Assembly (NCBI GenBank): GCA_007119835.1
Contig: SKOX01000083.1
Location: 1 to 6,568 of the forward strand
Reading direction: 5' to 3'
Length of the DNA: 6,568 nt
Source of the DNA: Paracoccaceae bacterium
Lineage (GTDB): Bacteria; Pseudomonadota; Alphaproteobacteria; Rhodobacterales; Rhodobacteraceae
Part shown: one piece after another, positions 5,561-6,568 of the stretch
Layout: the number at the start of each line of letters is the position of its first letter
Position numbering within the stretch: position 1 is the stretch's first letter
The notes under the pieces: generated by a model
What the model was told of the DNA's origin: nothing
Database searches by the model: none
The model's input: the letters and a program-made list of their open reading frames with translations, nothing else
Position numbers and translations under genes: made by a program

Positions 5561-6568
5561 AAGAAGCTGGCCGCCACGATCCGCGCGCTCAAGCGGCAGG
5601 TGGCCGAGGCGGCGCCCAAGGTCGCCACCCGCAAGTCGTCGGAAATGGTGCTCGAGGTCGTCAACCCGATCATGCCCGAAACGCTGGGCGGCTCGGCCGA
5701 CCTGACGGGCTCGAACAACACGAAGACCGGCGATCTGGGCCTCTTCACCCCCGACAACCGCAAGGGCCGCTACATCCACTACGGCATCCGCGAGCACGGC
5801 ATGGCCGCGGCGATGAACGGCATGGCGCTGCACGGGGGCATCCGGCCCTATGGTGGCACCTTTCTGGTGTTCGCCGACTATGCCCGCCCGGCGATGCGGC
5901 TGGCGGCGCTGATGGGCCAGCCGGTGGTCCATGTGATGACGCATGATTCCATCGGGCTGGGCGAGGACGGGCCGACGCACCAGCCGGTCGAGCATCTGGC
6001 GATGCTGCGCGCCACACCGGGGCTCAGGGTGATCCGCCCCGCCGACACGGTGGAGACGGCCGAGGCCTGGGAAATCGCGCTCACCGCCGGCGGGCCGACG
6101 GTGCTGGCGCTGTCGCGGCAGGGGCTGCCGACGGTGCGCACCCGGCACAGCCTGCGCAACCTCGTCGGGCAGGGCGGCTATGTGCTGGCCGACGCCGAGG
6201 GCGGGCGGACGAAGGCGCTGCTGCTGGCCAGCGGCTCGGAGGTGGCGGTGGCGCTGGGCGCGCGTGCGCTGCTGCAGGAGGCCGGCGTGCCCACCCGCGT
6301 CGTCTCGATGCCCTGCTGGGAGCTTTTCGCCGAACAGCCCGAAAGCTATCGCCGCAAGGTGCTGCCGGCCGGGCCGGTGCGCGTGGCGGTCGAGGCCGGG
6401 GTGCGCCAGGGCTGGGACCGCTGGCTGTGCGGCGAAGGCGGCCGTGCGGCCAAGGCGGGGTTCGTGGGCATGTCGGGCTTTGGCGCCTCGGCGCCGGCCG
6501 GCGCCCTCTACGACGCCTTCGGCATCACCCCCGAGGCGGTGGCGGAAAAGGCCCGCAGCCTGCTGGGC
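5549..6568 (+). CDS. tkt: Second transketolase, C-terminal portion (partial at both ends)
   Basis: 340 codons are open to the right window edge, with no start and no stop in view. The translation begins [15 protein letters not shown] and runs through [36 protein letters not shown] with the catalytic Glu (codon 5792-5794), [29 protein letters not shown] (the His of GPTHQP at 5978-5980), [35 protein letters not shown] and a final ARSLLG. It therefore covers the pyrimidine-binding and C-terminal domains almost to the natural end, and lacks the N-terminal diphosphate-binding half. It aligns along its whole length with the minus-strand copy, roughly 70% identical by eye, so the two are different genes and not a duplicated sequence. 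Codon use differs from that copy: Leu 26 CTG to 7 CTC, and Glu 7 GAA to 14 GAG. No ribosome site or start exists near the junction, so it is not expressible as it stands. It probably derives from another genome. Confidence 0.92.

Noticed and set aside
5289..5705. Plus-strand open frame crossing the tkt junction
   Set aside because: It is the wrong frame for both transketolase fragments and consists of Arg/Ser/Pro-rich shadow sequence on both sides of the break.
4484..6568. Insertion sequence or inverted-repeat mobile element bounded by the two tkt arms
   Set aside because: The arms are protein-coding transketolase, they meet directly without any transposase or cargo, and they differ too much to be terminal or segmental inverted repeats of one element.

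Overview
The window is GC-rich bacterial DNA. Its gene content and protein sequences suggest an alphaproteobacterium, most likely Rhodobacterales/Rhodobacteraceae. The pointers are the Hsp33 N-terminus, the DUF2799-type lipoprotein, the short FtsB-like protein ending in a DEIVIR tail, and the class I (DhnA/FbaB-type) aldolase next to pgk and tkt. This placement is inference from recalled family sequences; no database was searched.

Layout. 1-115 (minus) is the first 38 codons of the redox chaperone Hsp33 (hslO). Diverging from it, 210-650 (plus) is a Nudix hydrolase, followed 19 bp later by a DUF2799-type lipoprotein (670-1257). After an intergenic stretch with an AT-rich, promoter-like pocket comes an unrecognised membrane protein (1399-1875, plus). 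It converges on a minus-strand block which, in transcription order, is tkt (truncated), pgk, fba, ftsB. tkt, pgk and fba are 28 and 37 bp apart and look like one central-carbon operon (pentose phosphate/Calvin plus lower glycolysis/gluconeogenesis). A perfect 11-bp stem-loop separates fba from the divisome gene ftsB.

Right end. The minus-strand transketolase is intact from its C-terminus back to about 5557, where it stops in mid-protein. From about 5549 to the end of the window the PLUS strand encodes the corresponding C-terminal half of a second, divergent transketolase (roughly 70% identical by eye). The two truncated tkt halves therefore lie head to head, both lacking the N-terminal thiamine-diphosphate-binding domain. 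Codon use differs sharply: Leu CTG:CTC is 11:20 on the left and 26:7 on the right; Glu GAA:GAG is 1:26 on the left and 7:14 on the right. The simplest reading is a chimeric join between two genomes (assembly or amplification artefact). A real inversion with transfer is the less likely alternative. A minus-strand frame runs open across this join (4484-6148), but its part upstream of about 5557 is antisense to the second tkt.

I found no mobile element, CRISPR array, RNA gene or novel defence-like system. The one real anomaly is the tkt-tkt junction.
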